DNA of 64,000 bases, taken from contig NZ_CP139779.1 of assembly GCF_034421375.1 (NCBI RefSeq), forward strand, positions 248,001 through 312,000, in the 5' to 3' direction. How positions within the stretch are numbered: the stretch's first letter is position 1; each line of letters opens with the position of its first letter. A program made the translations under genes and the position numbers. Positions 34,013 through 43,246 of the stretch are shown piece by piece. The notes beneath the pieces were generated by a model that worked only from the letters and a program-made list of their open reading frames with translations, had not been told where the DNA came from and ran no database searches. Source of the stretch: Microbacterium invictum (GTDB lineage: Bacteria > Actinomycetota > Actinomycetes > Actinomycetales > Microbacteriaceae).

Positions 34013-35667
34013 CCACGACGGCCGCGCCGACCCGATCGCCGCTCAGCGACGGCGAGTGGCACCGCCTGCATCCGCTCACCCCGCTCCTGCGGGGCGGGCT
34101 GACCCTTGTCATCATCGCCGGCATCCTCATCGCCAACTTCCGCGACCGGCTCATCCAGGGGGTCGTGCCGATCTTCGTGCCCGAGGTCGATCCCGGCGAC
34201 TTCGAGACCGGTGATCCGCTCGACTTCATCTTCGAACGCGGGCTCCTCCTCGTCGCCCTCGGCGCGGTGATCGTCGTCGTCATCGTTCTCGTCGGCGTCT
34301 TCTACCTGTCGTGGCGGTTCCACACCCTCCGGATCACCGGCGACGACGTCGAGGTGCGCAGCGGCGTGCTGTTCCGCACCCAGCGCCGCGCCCCGCTCGA
34401 CCGGGTGCAGGGAGTCAACCTCACCCGGCCGATGATCGCCCGGCTCATGGGGATGGCGAAGCTCGAGGTCGTCGGAGCCGGAACCGACGGCAACGTCAAG
34501 CTCGAGTACCTCTCCACGGCCAACGCCGAGGCGGTGCGCGCCGACATCCTGCGCCTGGCGTCGGGCCGGCGCCTCGCCGAGGCCCGTCAGGCGGCGGCGA
34601 CGTCGGGCCGCGGTGTGTCGGCGGCCGCGTCGACCCTCGCCGCCGGACTCACCGAGATGATCGAGGGGGCCGAAGACCCCGCCGACGAGCCGGACTCGGT
34701 CGTGAACATCCCCGTCGGCCGCCTCATCGCCTCGCACCTCCTCGACGGCTCGCTGCTGTTCTTCGTGGTGCTCGTCGCGGCCATCATCGTCGCCTCGGTG
34801 CTCGGCACGCCCTGGCTGCTCCTGACCGCCATCCCCGCGCTTCTCGGTTTCGGCGCCTACTGGGTCCGCACGATCACCCGATCCCTCCGCTACTCGATCG
34901 CCCCCACCTCCAGCGGGGTGCGCATCACCTTCGGACTGTTCACCACCGTCACCGAGACGCTTCCGCCCGGTCGCATCCACGCCCTCGAGATCAGCCAGCC
35001 CATCCTGTGGCGCCCCGCGGGGTGGTGGGCCATCACGGTCAACCGACTGTCGGGGCGCGGCCTCGAGGCCGCCGGGTCGGATCAGTTCGCCACAGTCCTG
35101 CCGGTGGGCACCCGCGCCGACGTGGAGCGGGTGCTGGGACTGCTGCTGCCCCATCTTCCCCGCGAGGAGTGGCCGCTGGTCTTCCAGCACGGCGTGCTCG
35201 GGCCGGAGGCCGGCGACCCGTACGTGACGACCCCGCGCCGCGCGGCGTGGCTCCGGCCCACCAGTTGGCGGCGGAACGGCGCCTTCGCCACACGCGATGC
35301 GCTGTTCCTGCGCCGTGGATTCGTCTGGCGGAAGCTCGCGATCTTCCCGCTCGCGCGCATGCAGAGCGTCGCGATCGCCCAGGGACCGGTCGACCGGGCG
35401 CTGCGTGTGGCGAACGTGCAGGTGCACACGGTGATCGGTCGGGTGAGCGGGTCGCTCGGCATCATCGATCGGGATGACGCGGTGTCGCTGTTCGAGCGCA
35501 CCGAGGCCGCCGCGATCGTGGCGGCCTCGACGGACCGCAGTCACCGCTGGGCGGGGGAGGAGCCCGTCGATCTCGCGGCGCGGGAGACGGATGCGGCGCC
35601 GACGATGGCCGAGCCCGCGCCCGCAGACCCCGCCGAGGCGGAGCGTCGCACGGAGGTGTCGCCGTGA
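34009..35667 (+). CDS. Bacterial PH-domain (bPH2) membrane protein, YdbT type
   Basis: 552 residues from the GTG at 34009, overlapping the previous stop. Three bPH2 repeats can be seen: about 110-190 (ITGDDVEVRSGVLFRTQRRAPLDRVQGV), about 300-390 (FTTVTETLPPGRIHALEISQP) and about 420-510 (FLRRGFVWRKLAIFPLARMQSVAIAQGPVDRAL). Two helix pairs lie at about 25-100 and 250-290. The C-terminus is an acidic Ala/Pro tail. Partner of the preceding single-bPH2 protein. Confidence 0.87.
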   Translation: MTTTAAPTRSPLSDGEWHRLHPLTPLLRGGLTLVIIAGILIANFRDRLIQGVVPIFVPEVDPGDFETGDPLDFIFERGLLLVALGAVIVVVIVLVGVFYLSWRFHTLRITGDDVEVRSGVLFRTQRRAPLDRVQGVNLTRPMIARLMGMAKLEVVGAGTDGNVKLEYLSTANAEAVRADILRLASGRRLAEARQAAATSGRGVSAAASTLAAGLTEMIEGAEDPADEPDSVVNIPVGRLIASHLLDGSLLFFVVLVAAIIVASVLGTPWLLLTAIPALLGFGAYWVRTITRSLRYSIAPTSSGVRITFGLFTTVTETLPPGRIHALEISQPILWRPAGWWAITVNRLSGRGLEAAGSDQFATVLPVGTRADVERVLGLLLPHLPREEWPLVFQHGVLGPEAGDPYVTTPRRAAWLRPTSWRRNGAFATRDALFLRRGFVWRKLAIFPLARMQSVAIAQGPVDRALRVANVQVHTVIGRVSGSLGIIDRDDAVSLFERTEAAAIVAASTDRSHRWAGEEPVDLAARETDAAPTMAEPAPADPAEAERRTEVSP

Positions 35668-36365
35668 GGCGCGACGGCCGCCTCGGCGTGGGCATCATCG
35701 GAGCGGGCCGGGTCGGACCCGTGGTGGGCGCCGCCCTGCGCGGCGCCGGGCACGCCATCGTCGGGATCACCGCCGGCTCCGATCGCGACCGCGTCGACGC
35801 GGTGCTGCCCGATGTGCCCGTGGTCGACCCGGTCGAGGTCGTCGCGGGGAGCGACCTCGTCGTGATCGCCGTTCCGCGCGCGGAACTCCCGGGCCTGGTA
35901 GCAGGCCTCGCCGCGGTGGACGCGTGGCAGCCCGGTCAGCTCGTGCTGCACACCGACGCCTCGTACGGGATCGAGGTGCTTCAGCCGGCGACGGCGCGCG
36001 GCGCCATCCCGCTGGCGATTCACCCCGCGATCGCCTTCACAGGGTCATCCATCGATCTGCGGCAGCTGACCCACGCCTACGCGGCGGTGACGGCGCCTGC
36101 GCCGGTGCTGCCCATCGCCCAGGCGCTCGCGGTCGAGCTTGGCTGCGAGCCCGTCGAGGTCGCCGAAGACCGGCGGCAGGCCTACGCCGAGGCCATCTCG
36201 ATCGCGACGGAGTTCTCGCGGTCGATCATCGCGCAGGCAGCCGGGCTGCTCACCAGCGCCGGGGTGGAGGACCCGGGCCGGTATCTGTCGAGCCTCGTGC
36301 ACACCACGATCGATCACGCCCTCACGCGCGCGGACTCCCCGGCGATCGATCCGCCCGGACCCTGA
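35664..36365 (+). CDS. Rossmann-fold DUF2520 oxidoreductase-like protein
   Basis: 233 residues; the GTG overlaps the previous stop. The N-terminal NAD(P)-binding motif is VGIIGAGRVGPVVGAALRGAGH, then a Rossmann-like half and a helical DUF2520 half (IALAIHPAIAFTGSS-type motif, here PLAIHPAIAFTG, and EAISIATEFSRSIIAQAAGLL). The fold resembles ketopantoate reductase/P5C reductase. In related genomes this gene normally precedes panC directly, suggesting a pantothenate link; here ~2.8 kb of opposite-strand genes intervene. Confidence 0.87.
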   Translation: MRRDGRLGVGIIGAGRVGPVVGAALRGAGHAIVGITAGSDRDRVDAVLPDVPVVDPVEVVAGSDLVVIAVPRAELPGLVAGLAAVDAWQPGQLVLHTDASYGIEVLQPATARGAIPLAIHPAIAFTGSSIDLRQLTHAYAAVTAPAPVLPIAQALAVELGCEPVEVAEDRRQAYAEAISIATEFSRSIIAQAAGLLTSAGVEDPGRYLSSLVHTTIDHALTRADSPAIDPPGP

Positions 36366-36424
36366 TCCGCCCCCGCCCGCCACGCGAGGGTGCACTCCCC
36401 ACCCGCGAGGGTGAGTTCCCGCGC

Positions 36425-37294
36425 TCAGCTGCGAAGCGCGGACAGCTCGGCGAACTCCTCGTCGGTCAGCTCGATGACCGCCCCCTGCATGTTGTCCTCG
36501 AGGTGGGCGACGCTCGACGTGCCCGGAATCGGCAGCATCACGGGAGAGCGCTTGAGCAGCCACGCGAGAGCGATCTGCGCGGGGGTCGCGCCCTTCCGCG
36601 CCGCGATGTCGGTAAGCGGAGAGTCATCGCCGGTGAGACCGCCCGTCGCGAGCGGGAACCACGGGATGAAGCCGATGCCCTGCTCCTCAGACCAGTCGAG
36701 CAGGTCTTCGGCGTCGCGGGTCTGCAGGTTGTAGAGGTTCTGGACGGTGACGATCTCGGCGATCTTCTGCGCTTCCTTCACCTCGTCGATCGTTACCTCC
36801 GACAGGCCGATGTGGCGGATCTTGCCCTCGTCCTGCAGCGCCTTCAGCTCGCCGACCTGATCTTCGAGCGGCACCTTCGGGTCGATCCGGTGCAGCTGGA
36901 AGAGGTCGATGCGCTCGAGGCCGAGGCGGCGAAGGCTCATCTCGGCGCCCTGACGCAGGAACTCGGGGCGCCCGAGCGGCGGCCAGACGTTCGGGGCGGT
37001 GCGGGTCAGGCCGGACTTCGTCGCGATGACGACGTCGTCGGCATAGGGGTGCAGCGCCTCCTTCAGCAGCTCTTCGGCGACGTAGGGGCCGTACGACTCA
37101 GCGGTGTCGAAGAAGTTCACACCGAGCTCGACCGCCCGCCGCAGAACGCGGATGGCCTCGTCGTGATCCTTCGGCGGGCCCCAGACCCCGGGCCCGGTGA
37201 GCTGCATCGTTCCGTAGCCGAGGCGGTTGACCTCGAGGTCGCCGCCGATGCGGAAGGTGCCGGATGACAGTGCAGGCTGCGTGATGTTCGTCAT
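36425..37294 (-). CDS. Aldo/keto reductase
   Basis: 289 residues from the ATG at 37294. Catalytic tetrad residues are in [10 protein letters not shown] (Asp and Tyr), ATKSGL (Lys) and FQLHRID (His). The C-terminal NADPH-binding region reads [20 protein letters not shown]-dependent aldehyde/ketone reductase of the YdhF/YajO kind; substrate unknown. Last gene of the three-gene sigma factor/DGPF module, 54 bp after the DGPF gene; it may be a detoxification effector. Confidence 0.92.
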   Translation of the reverse strand: MTNITQPALSSGTFRIGGDLEVNRLGYGTMQLTGPGVWGPPKDHDEAIRVLRRAVELGVNFFDTAESYGPYVAEELLKEALHPYADDVVIATKSGLTRTAPNVWPPLGRPEFLRQGAEMSLRRLGLERIDLFQLHRIDPKVPLEDQVGELKALQDEGKIRHIGLSEVTIDEVKEAQKIAEIVTVQNLYNLQTRDAEDLLDWSEEQGIGFIPWFPLATGGLTGDDSPLTDIAARKGATPAQIALAWLLKRSPVMLPIPGTSSVAHLEDNMQGAVIELTDEEFAELSALRS

Positions 37295-37348
37295 GGAGGA
37301 GTGAAGCGCCCCGCGGCGCCCGAGCATTCCCGGACGCCGCGGACGCAT

Positions 37349-37705
37349 TCAGTTCTCGTCCCAGGGGAGCTTCACCAGCGGCAGCACGTACACCCGTCCG
37401 GCGATCGCGGTCGGGTGCTTGGTCATGAGGGCCGCGACATCGTCGATCGACTCCGCCGTGATGACGTCGTACCCGGCGAACCACTCGGTGAACTCGGGGA
37501 AAGGCCCGTCGGTGATGAGGGCGCGCCCGTCGCGGACCACCACGGACTTGGCCTCATCGGCCGGCGCCGTGGGAGCGCCGCTTTGCAGCATCCCGTTCTG
37601 TTCGCCCTCGGCGAGCCAGCCCTCGAGCATGCGCTGGTCGTCGTCCCGAGAGATGTCGGTGCCGGTGGGGTCGGTCATGTGGATGACCAGATACCTGTTG
37701 CTCAT
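37349..37705 (-). CDS. YCII/DGPF-domain protein
   Basis: 118 residues from the ATG at 37705 (AGAGGAA just upstream). It has the YCII-related fold with the hallmark DGPF motif (ITDGPFPEFTEWFAGYDVI). Genes of this family are the usual partners of ECF42-type sigma factors, one of which is encoded just upstream. Molecular function is unknown. A candidate ECF-type promoter lies 50-76 nt before the start codon. Confidence 0.9.
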   Translation of the reverse strand: MSNRYLVIHMTDPTGTDISRDDDQRMLEGWLAEGEQNGMLQSGAPTAPADEAKSVVVRDGRALITDGPFPEFTEWFAGYDVITAESIDDVAALMTKHPTAIAGRVYVLPLVKLPWDEN

Positions 37706-37754
37706 CTGTTCCTCTTCCGTGTGTGATGGGGGCGGAAAGCCCTCTCGAACAAGC

Positions 37755-37781
37755 GACGAACGGGAGGGGTCCGATACGACA
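37755..37781 (-). promoter_or_regulatory. Candidate ECF sigma-dependent promoter of the DGPF gene
   Basis: Minus strand: TGTCGT, 17 nt, CGTC, beginning 16 nt into the 89-bp gap after the sigma-factor gene. It resembles the ECF42 pattern recalled from the literature (-35 TGTCGA, -10 CGTC or CGAC). Not tested against other sites. Confidence 0.45.
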
Positions 37782-37794
37782 GGCGGCCCGGAAT

Positions 37795-39066
37795 TCATCT
37801 CGGGGCGAGGGGCGCGCCCGCGTCGCGGCGTGCGGTGAGCAGCTCCGCCATCCCCGGGGACGGCGCGAGCGCGATCGCCCGATCGTACGCACGGTGCGCC
37901 CCGGGGGCGTCGCCGCAGGCGGCGAGCAGGTGCGCGCGGACGGCGTGGAAGGCGTAGTGCCCGGCGAGGTCGTCCGCGCGCCGGGCGAGGACGACCAGGC
38001 CCGCCTCGGGCGAGTCCGCCTCAGCGACGGCGATCGCGTGGTTCACGCCCACGATCGGACTCGGGTCGACCCGTTCGAGCATCTCGTAGAGCGCGACGAT
38101 CTGCGCCCAGTCGGTGCTCCCGGCATCGGGGGCGTGCGCGTGGACGAGATGGATGGCGGCGAGCAGCTCGTGGCGTCCGAGACGGATGCCGCCGGCGCGG
38201 CCCCTTCGCCGCCGCTCGCCCAGGAGCGCGTCGGCCTCCGCGATCAGGTCGCGGTCCCACGCGCCGCGGTCCTGCTCGGCGAGAGTGACGAGCGTGCCGT
38301 CGGCGGCGACGCGGGCGGGCACGCGCGCGGCCGAGGCGAGGAGGAGGGCGAGGAGTCCGGCGACGTCGACGTCGCCCGGGAGAAGCGCGTGGAGTTCGCG
38401 CGCGAGCCGGAGTGCTTCGTCGAGGAGGTCGCGGCGCAGTCGGTCGGGGGCGTCTCCGGTCCCAGCGTAGGCCTGGGTGTACATCAGCGACAGCACCGCG
38501 ATCACGGCGGCGGTGCGCTCGGGGAGGTCGTCCCGCTCGGGCACACGGAACGGGACGCGCGCCGCCCCGATCTTCGCCTTCCCCCGCGTGATGCGCTGCG
38601 CGATCGTGGTCGGCGGCACGAGGAACAGGCGGGCGATCTGTTCGACGGTGAGCCCGACGACGACCCGGAGCGTGAGCGCCACCCGGGTCTCGAGGCCCAG
38701 GAGCGGATGACAGCATGCGAAGAGCAGCCGCAGGCGGTCGTCCGCGACCGCGCCCACCGGTTCAGCGGGGGAGTCGTCGGCGAGCAGCACGGCCTCGCGG
38801 TGCTTGTCGTCACGCCGGGCCTCGCGCCGAAGGCGGTCGATGGCCCTCCGATGCGCCGTCGTCGTGATCCAGGCGCCCGGGTTCGGGGGCACGCCGTCGG
38901 TGGCCCATCGTTCGACGGCGACGGCGAACGCCTCGGCCGTGACCTCCTCCGCAAGGTCGAGGTCGCCGAACCGGCGCGCGAGCCCCGCCACGATCCGCCC
39001 CCATTCCGCGCGGTGGACCTCGGCGAGCGCGACGTCGGCGTCCTGTCCCGGGGGCATGGTGTCCAT
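37795..39066 (-). CDS. ECF sigma factor with long C-terminal extension (ECF42 type)
   Basis: 423 residues from the ATG at 39066 (ATG 39057 is an alternative). Sigma region 2 covers about 15-80 (GDLDLAEEVTAEAFAVAVERW, AWITTTAHRRAIDRLRRE) and region 4 about 120-180 (LTLRVVVGLTVEQIARLFLVPPTTIAQRITRGKAKI). A ~240-residue C-terminal TPR-like extension follows (HELLAAIHLVHAHAPDAGSTDWAQIVALYEML; GVNHAIAVAEADSPEAGL), typical of the ECF42 group. No anti-sigma gene is adjacent, as is usual for this group; the extension probably controls activity. Linked downstream to DGPF and aldo/keto reductase genes. Confidence 0.9.
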   Translation of the reverse strand: MDTMPPGQDADVALAEVHRAEWGRIVAGLARRFGDLDLAEEVTAEAFAVAVERWATDGVPPNPGAWITTTAHRRAIDRLRREARRDDKHREAVLLADDSPAEPVGAVADDRLRLLFACCHPLLGLETRVALTLRVVVGLTVEQIARLFLVPPTTIAQRITRGKAKIGAARVPFRVPERDDLPERTAAVIAVLSLMYTQAYAGTGDAPDRLRRDLLDEALRLARELHALLPGDVDVAGLLALLLASAARVPARVAADGTLVTLAEQDRGAWDRDLIAEADALLGERRRRGRAGGIRLGRHELLAAIHLVHAHAPDAGSTDWAQIVALYEMLERVDPSPIVGVNHAIAVAEADSPEAGLVVLARRADDLAGHYAFHAVRAHLLAACGDAPGAHRAYDRAIALAPSPGMAELLTARRDAGAPLAPR

Positions 39067-39073
39067 TGGACAC
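39059..39073. promoter_or_regulatory. Perfect 7-bp inverted repeat over the sigma-factor start codon
   Basis: GTGTCCA-T-TGGACAC (39059-39073) spans the ATG at 39066. It could be an operator or a coincidence of codons MDT; no matching site was found at the downstream genes. Confidence 0.35.
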
Positions 39074-39180
39074 GACGATCCGCTCGCTGTCACGGCCTGC
39101 GACGGCGCGGCTCTCGACAGGAGGGATGCTGCGGTACGGCCGGCGACGGCCGAAGGCGCGCCCGCCGATACGATCGACCA

Positions 39181-40026
39181 ATGATCCGCACCCCCGAGGC
39201 GCTGCGCAGCCGCCTGGCAGAGGCCCGTCGCGACGCCCCGGCGGCGAGAGTGGCGCTGGTTTCCACCATCGGCTCGCTGCACGACGGCCACATCGACCTC
39301 ATCGACACCGCCCGTGAGCGCGCCGACATCGTCGTGGTGTCGACCTTCGTGAATCCCCTCCGCTTCCGCACGACGGCTGACTTCGAGGCATATCCCCGCA
39401 CGCCCGACGCCGACCGTCTGCTGCTGGAGTCCCTCGGCGTGGACGTGGTGTTCGAGCCGGGGACCGCCGATCTCCTCCCGACAGGAGCGGCGACCACGAA
39501 GATCAGCGCAGGAGACCTCGGCCTGCGGTACGAGGGCCGCTTCCGCCCCTTCTACTTCGACGGCCTCCTCACCGTGGAGGCGAAGCTGTTCCAGCTCGTC
39601 GAGCCCGATGTCGCCGTCTACGGACTCCGCGACCGGCAGCGGATCTTCCTGGTCGAGCGGATGATCCGCGACCTGTTCTTCGAGATCGACGTCGCGACGG
39701 TCGAGACCGTCCGCGGCGACGACGGGCTGCCCGTCTCGACTCGCGCATCCCTGCTCGAAGACCGCGATCGGCAGGCGGCCGGCAAGCTCACGGTCGCCCT
39801 CGATGCTGCGGCCTCGAACGCCGACCGCGGGGTCGACGCCTGCATCGCCGCGGCCCAGTCCGCCCTGATGGGCGAGCCCCGGATCAACCTGGAGTACCTC
39901 ACCGTGGTGGACCCCGCGACCTTCCTCCCCGTCGACGAGGGGCACCGCGGGCGCGCGCTCGCGCTCATCGCCGCGACCGTCGCCGGCCACCGATTCATCG
40001 ACAACACCGAGATCTCCCTGCAGTGA
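39181..40026 (+). CDS. panC: Divergent pantothenate synthetase
   Basis: 281 residues from the ATG at 39181 (TACGAT-N6 upstream, leaderless type). Overall PanC fold and length are kept: nucleotide motif LHDGH (two His retained), FVNP, AYPRTPDAD, LTVEAKLF. Several conserved active-site positions differ from M. tuberculosis PanC: PTMG is STIG, FVNPxQF is FVNPLRF (Gln72 to Arg), GxKDYQQ is GLRDRQR (Lys160 and Gln164 to Arg), and MSSRN is VSTRA. Gln72 and Gln164 are pantoate contacts, so substrate use may be altered or activity lost. It joins pantoate and beta-alanine if functional. lysS follows after 103 bp. Confidence 0.82.
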   Translation: MIRTPEALRSRLAEARRDAPAARVALVSTIGSLHDGHIDLIDTARERADIVVVSTFVNPLRFRTTADFEAYPRTPDADRLLLESLGVDVVFEPGTADLLPTGAATTKISAGDLGLRYEGRFRPFYFDGLLTVEAKLFQLVEPDVAVYGLRDRQRIFLVERMIRDLFFEIDVATVETVRGDDGLPVSTRASLLEDRDRQAAGKLTVALDAAASNADRGVDACIAAAQSALMGEPRINLEYLTVVDPATFLPVDEGHRGRALALIAATVAGHRFIDNTEISLQ

Positions 40027-40129
40027 CCGCCGCCCGCCGGCGATGATGCGCCGGGGTGGGTCGACGGAGCCGGAGGGGTGCCCCGATGCCCGTCGATAGA
40101 CTTGTCGGCGACCCCCGAGGAGCCCGTTC

Positions 40130-41674
40130 ATGACCGATTCGCCCGCGCCCCCGTCCGGTGCTGCCGTCGCCGGAGACGTCTCCGAACCCAGCGAGGAAGA
40201 GGTCTTCGAGCAGAAGGCGGTGCGCCTGGCCAAGCGCGAGCGACTGATCGCCGAGCGCGAGGATGCCGCGGGTGGCGCCTACCCGGTGGCGGTGCCGGTG
40301 ACCGACACGATCCCGGCGCTGCGGGCGCGGTTCGGCGACCTCGAGGCGGGCGCCGAGACCGGGGTGACCGCGGGTGTCGCGGGGCGGGTCGTCTTCAGCC
40401 GCAACACCGGCAAGCTGTGCTTCGCCACCCTGCAGTCGGGCGACGGCAGTCGCATCCAGGCGATGATCTCGCTCGCCGCCGTCGGCGAGGAGTCTCTGCA
40501 GCGCTGGAAGGAGCTCGTCGACCTCGGTGATCACGTCTTCGTCTCGGGCGAGGTGATCTCGAGCCGCCGGGGCGAGCTGTCGATCATGGCCACGTCGTGG
40601 CAGATCGCCGCCAAGGCCGTGCTGCCGCTTCCCAACGTCTACGGCGAACTGAGCGAAGAGGGTCGGGTACGCAGCCGCTTCCTCGACCTCATCGTCCGCG
40701 ATCAGGCCCGCGCGACGGTCCGCGCCCGCGCCGCGGTGAACGCGAGCCTCCGCCAGACCTTCACCGCCCACGACTTCATCGAGGTCGAGACGCCGATGCT
40801 GCAGGTGCAGCACGGCGGTGCCTCGGCCCGGCCGTTCGTCACCCACTCGAACGCGTTCGACACCGAGCTGTACCTGCGCATCGCGCCCGAGCTCTTCCTC
40901 AAGCGCGCGGTGGTCGGGGGGCTGGACCGCGTGTTCGAGATCAACCGCAACTTCCGTAACGAGGGCGCCGACTCCACCCACAGCCCCGAGTTCGCGATGC
41001 TCGAGGCCTACCAGGCCTACACCGACTACCACGGCATCGCCGACCTCACGCAGGAGCTCATCCAGAACGCCGCCGTCGCGGTCGCCGGCTCGACCACCGT
41101 CACCTGGGCAGACGGAACCGTGTACGACCTGGGCGGGCAGTGGGAGAGGCTGTCGATGTACGACTCCCTCTCGGATGCGGCAGGCCGGGCGATCACCCCC
41201 GAGACATCGCTCGACGACCTGCTGGCCTTCGCCGCCGAGGTCGGCGTCGAGGCACCCCCGCACGCCACCCACGGCAAACTCGTCGAAGAGCTGTGGGAGC
41301 ACTTCGTCAAGCCCGGTCTCACTCGTCCGACCTTCGTCATGGACTTCCCCGTCGACACCAGCCCCCTCGTGCGCGAGCACCGGTCGATTCCGGGCCTGGT
41401 GGAGAAGTGGGACCTGTACGTCCGCGGCTTCGAGCTCGCGACCGGGTACTCCGAGCTCGTCGACCCGGTCATCCAGCGGGAGCGGTTCGTCGAGCAGGCG
41501 AAGCTCGCCGCGCGCGGCGACGTCGAGGCCATGCGCATCGACGACGAGTTCCTCCGCGCCCTTGAGCACGGCATGCCCCCCACCGGGGGCATGGGCATGG
41601 GGATCGACCGGCTCCTCATGGCGATCACCGGGCTCGGCATCCGCGAGACCATCCTCTTCCCGCTCGTCAAGTAA
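40130..41674 (+). CDS. lysS: Lysyl-tRNA synthetase, class II
   Basis: 514 residues. N-terminal OB-fold anticodon domain (about 75-185) and class II catalytic core: motif 1 [10 protein letters not shown], motif 2 [24 protein letters not shown], motif 3 [15 protein letters not shown]. The N-terminal ~40 residues are Ala/Pro-rich. GAGGAG lies upstream of the ATG. The last 8 nt overlap the convergent DUF4192 gene. Confidence 0.97.
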   Translation: MTDSPAPPSGAAVAGDVSEPSEEEVFEQKAVRLAKRERLIAEREDAAGGAYPVAVPVTDTIPALRARFGDLEAGAETGVTAGVAGRVVFSRNTGKLCFATLQSGDGSRIQAMISLAAVGEESLQRWKELVDLGDHVFVSGEVISSRRGELSIMATSWQIAAKAVLPLPNVYGELSEEGRVRSRFLDLIVRDQARATVRARAAVNASLRQTFTAHDFIEVETPMLQVQHGGASARPFVTHSNAFDTELYLRIAPELFLKRAVVGGLDRVFEINRNFRNEGADSTHSPEFAMLEAYQAYTDYHGIADLTQELIQNAAVAVAGSTTVTWADGTVYDLGGQWERLSMYDSLSDAAGRAITPETSLDDLLAFAAEVGVEAPPHATHGKLVEELWEHFVKPGLTRPTFVMDFPVDTSPLVREHRSIPGLVEKWDLYVRGFELATGYSELVDPVIQRERFVEQAKLAARGDVEAMRIDDEFLRALEHGMPPTGGMGMGIDRLLMAITGLGIRETILFPLVK

Positions 41675-42821
41675 CCGGTCCCCTCGCGTCCTCGGGGTGC
41701 CAGAGCCCCGTGCGGGGGAACGCCCACTCAGGCAGATGGCCACCCCGCACCATTCCCAGGACGATCCCGGTGAGACCGTGCGACGGGTCGATCTCGGCGG
41801 ACCGCGCCACGTACCACTCGGCGTGGGTCGATCGGCCGAGGGCCCACGACAGCCAGGCGCAGACGGCGAGAGGGCCGGGCCGGACGGCGCGGGGTGCCGC
41901 GGCAGCGACCCGGCGGGTCACCTCGAGCGCGCCACGCAGCCGCTCGGCGGACGGCTGCGCCCCCTCGCCCCACATGCGCTTGGCGATGTCGGCCGGGTAG
42001 GGCTCCCCCGCTTCCCAGCGCAGCTGCGCGGCCATCGCCTCATCTCCGCGATCGATGTCGTCGCACCACTGCACCAGGGCGACGTCGCGCGTCGCCGGGC
42101 GATCCAGGCACCACAGCAGCAGTGCCGCATCGAACGGGTCGAGCATCGCGGGGTTCCACTGCAGCGCCTCCTCGAACAGGGCGGGAAGGTCATCCAGCAG
42201 GCACACCGCCTCCAGGCCGCGCGGGTCCACGCGCACTCCCGGGCCCGGTGCCGCCGACCCGAACCCCTCGATGGCGACGCGGATCGACTGCAGGGCGTGG
42301 CCGACGCGCTCCTTCTCGGCCAGGTCGACCGCAGGCAGCTCGGCGCCCGACCACTGGTCTCCCGCCGCGACGGGAAGGTCGGCGAGCGCGGCCGGGAGGG
42401 CGTCGACGTCGACCTCGGACAGCGGCCTGCCCCCGGGCGGAGTGTCCGCGTCGAGGTAGGACGCCCAGCCGTCGGCGGCGTGGCAGAGCATGTCGACCAC
42501 GCGCAGGCCGCTCGCATCCGCCCGGTTTGCGATGCCCTCCGCCAACGCGGTCGCCGGCGCCCTCCCGCCGTCGAAGCGCTCGCCGGTGAAGACCACCACG
42601 GCCACCGCGTCGGCGGCCTCGATCCGGCAGACGAGGCCGACGAAGGTGGCCGCCGCCGCGTCGAGGTCGGCGACCGTGGGCAGATCCACGCGCATCGCGC
42701 CCAGCGTGCGCTTCCCCTCGAAGGGGATCAGCACGACGCTGTCGGTCGGAAGGTAGCCCAGCATGCGCGGGACGAAGGACAGGAACTCGGCCGCGGTGGC
42801 GGCCCTCACGATCGTGGTCAT
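41667..42821 (-). CDS. DUF4192 family protein
   Basis: 384 residues. The N-terminus ([37 protein letters not shown]) is the DUF4192 signature of actinobacteria; the C-terminal half carries TPR-like helices ([36 protein letters not shown]). No known activity. Convergent with lysS, overlapping by 8 nt. Confidence 0.9.
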   Translation of the reverse strand: MTTIVRAATAAEFLSFVPRMLGYLPTDSVVLIPFEGKRTLGAMRVDLPTVADLDAAAATFVGLVCRIEAADAVAVVVFTGERFDGGRAPATALAEGIANRADASGLRVVDMLCHAADGWASYLDADTPPGGRPLSEVDVDALPAALADLPVAAGDQWSGAELPAVDLAEKERVGHALQSIRVAIEGFGSAAPGPGVRVDPRGLEAVCLLDDLPALFEEALQWNPAMLDPFDAALLLWCLDRPATRDVALVQWCDDIDRGDEAMAAQLRWEAGEPYPADIAKRMWGEGAQPSAERLRGALEVTRRVAAAAPRAVRPGPLAVCAWLSWALGRSTHAEWYVARSAEIDPSHGLTGIVLGMVRGGHLPEWAFPRTGLWHPEDARGPVT

Positions 42822-42976
42822 GCCCCCGACCTTCGTCTGAGGCGCGTGCCCGTAGGGGCGCGCCGAGGCAGTCTGTGGTCAACTCGCGACTCGGGCCGGT
42901 TGTGCAGGAGAGGTCGCACCGCGGCATCCGTCGTCTCCCGGGCCGTGCCCGGGGCCGCCCGCGTATCCTGGAGGGT

Positions 42977-43195
42977 ATGGACGGCTTCTGGATCGCGGCG
43001 GCGTGGACGCTCCTTCCCACCGTGGTGGTCAGTGCCCTGTTCTTCTGGATCCTCCGCAGCATCCTCCACGCCGACCGCAACGAGCGCCGCGCCTATTCGC
43101 GGATCGAGGCGCAGGAACGCGCCAAGCGCGGACTTCCGCCCGCCGCCGCGTCGCCCGACGCGCCCGCACCTCCGGCGCCTGCCGCCGGGCGCTGA
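42977..43195 (+). CDS. Small single-span membrane protein
   Basis: 72 residues from the ATG at 42977: helix FWIAAAWTLLPTVVVSALFFWILRSIL, then a charged stretch (HADRNERRAYSRIEAQERAKRG) and a Pro/Ala tail. TATCCT lies 7 nt before the ATG. This kind of protein is common next to cardiolipin synthase in actinobacteria; function unknown. Confidence 0.75.
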   Translation: MDGFWIAAAWTLLPTVVVSALFFWILRSILHADRNERRAYSRIEAQERAKRGLPPAAASPDAPAPPAPAAGR

Positions 43196-43246
43196 CGGCG
43201 CAGCCCGCTACGCTGACAGGGGCGGGCGGGGCGAACGGGGGGAGTC

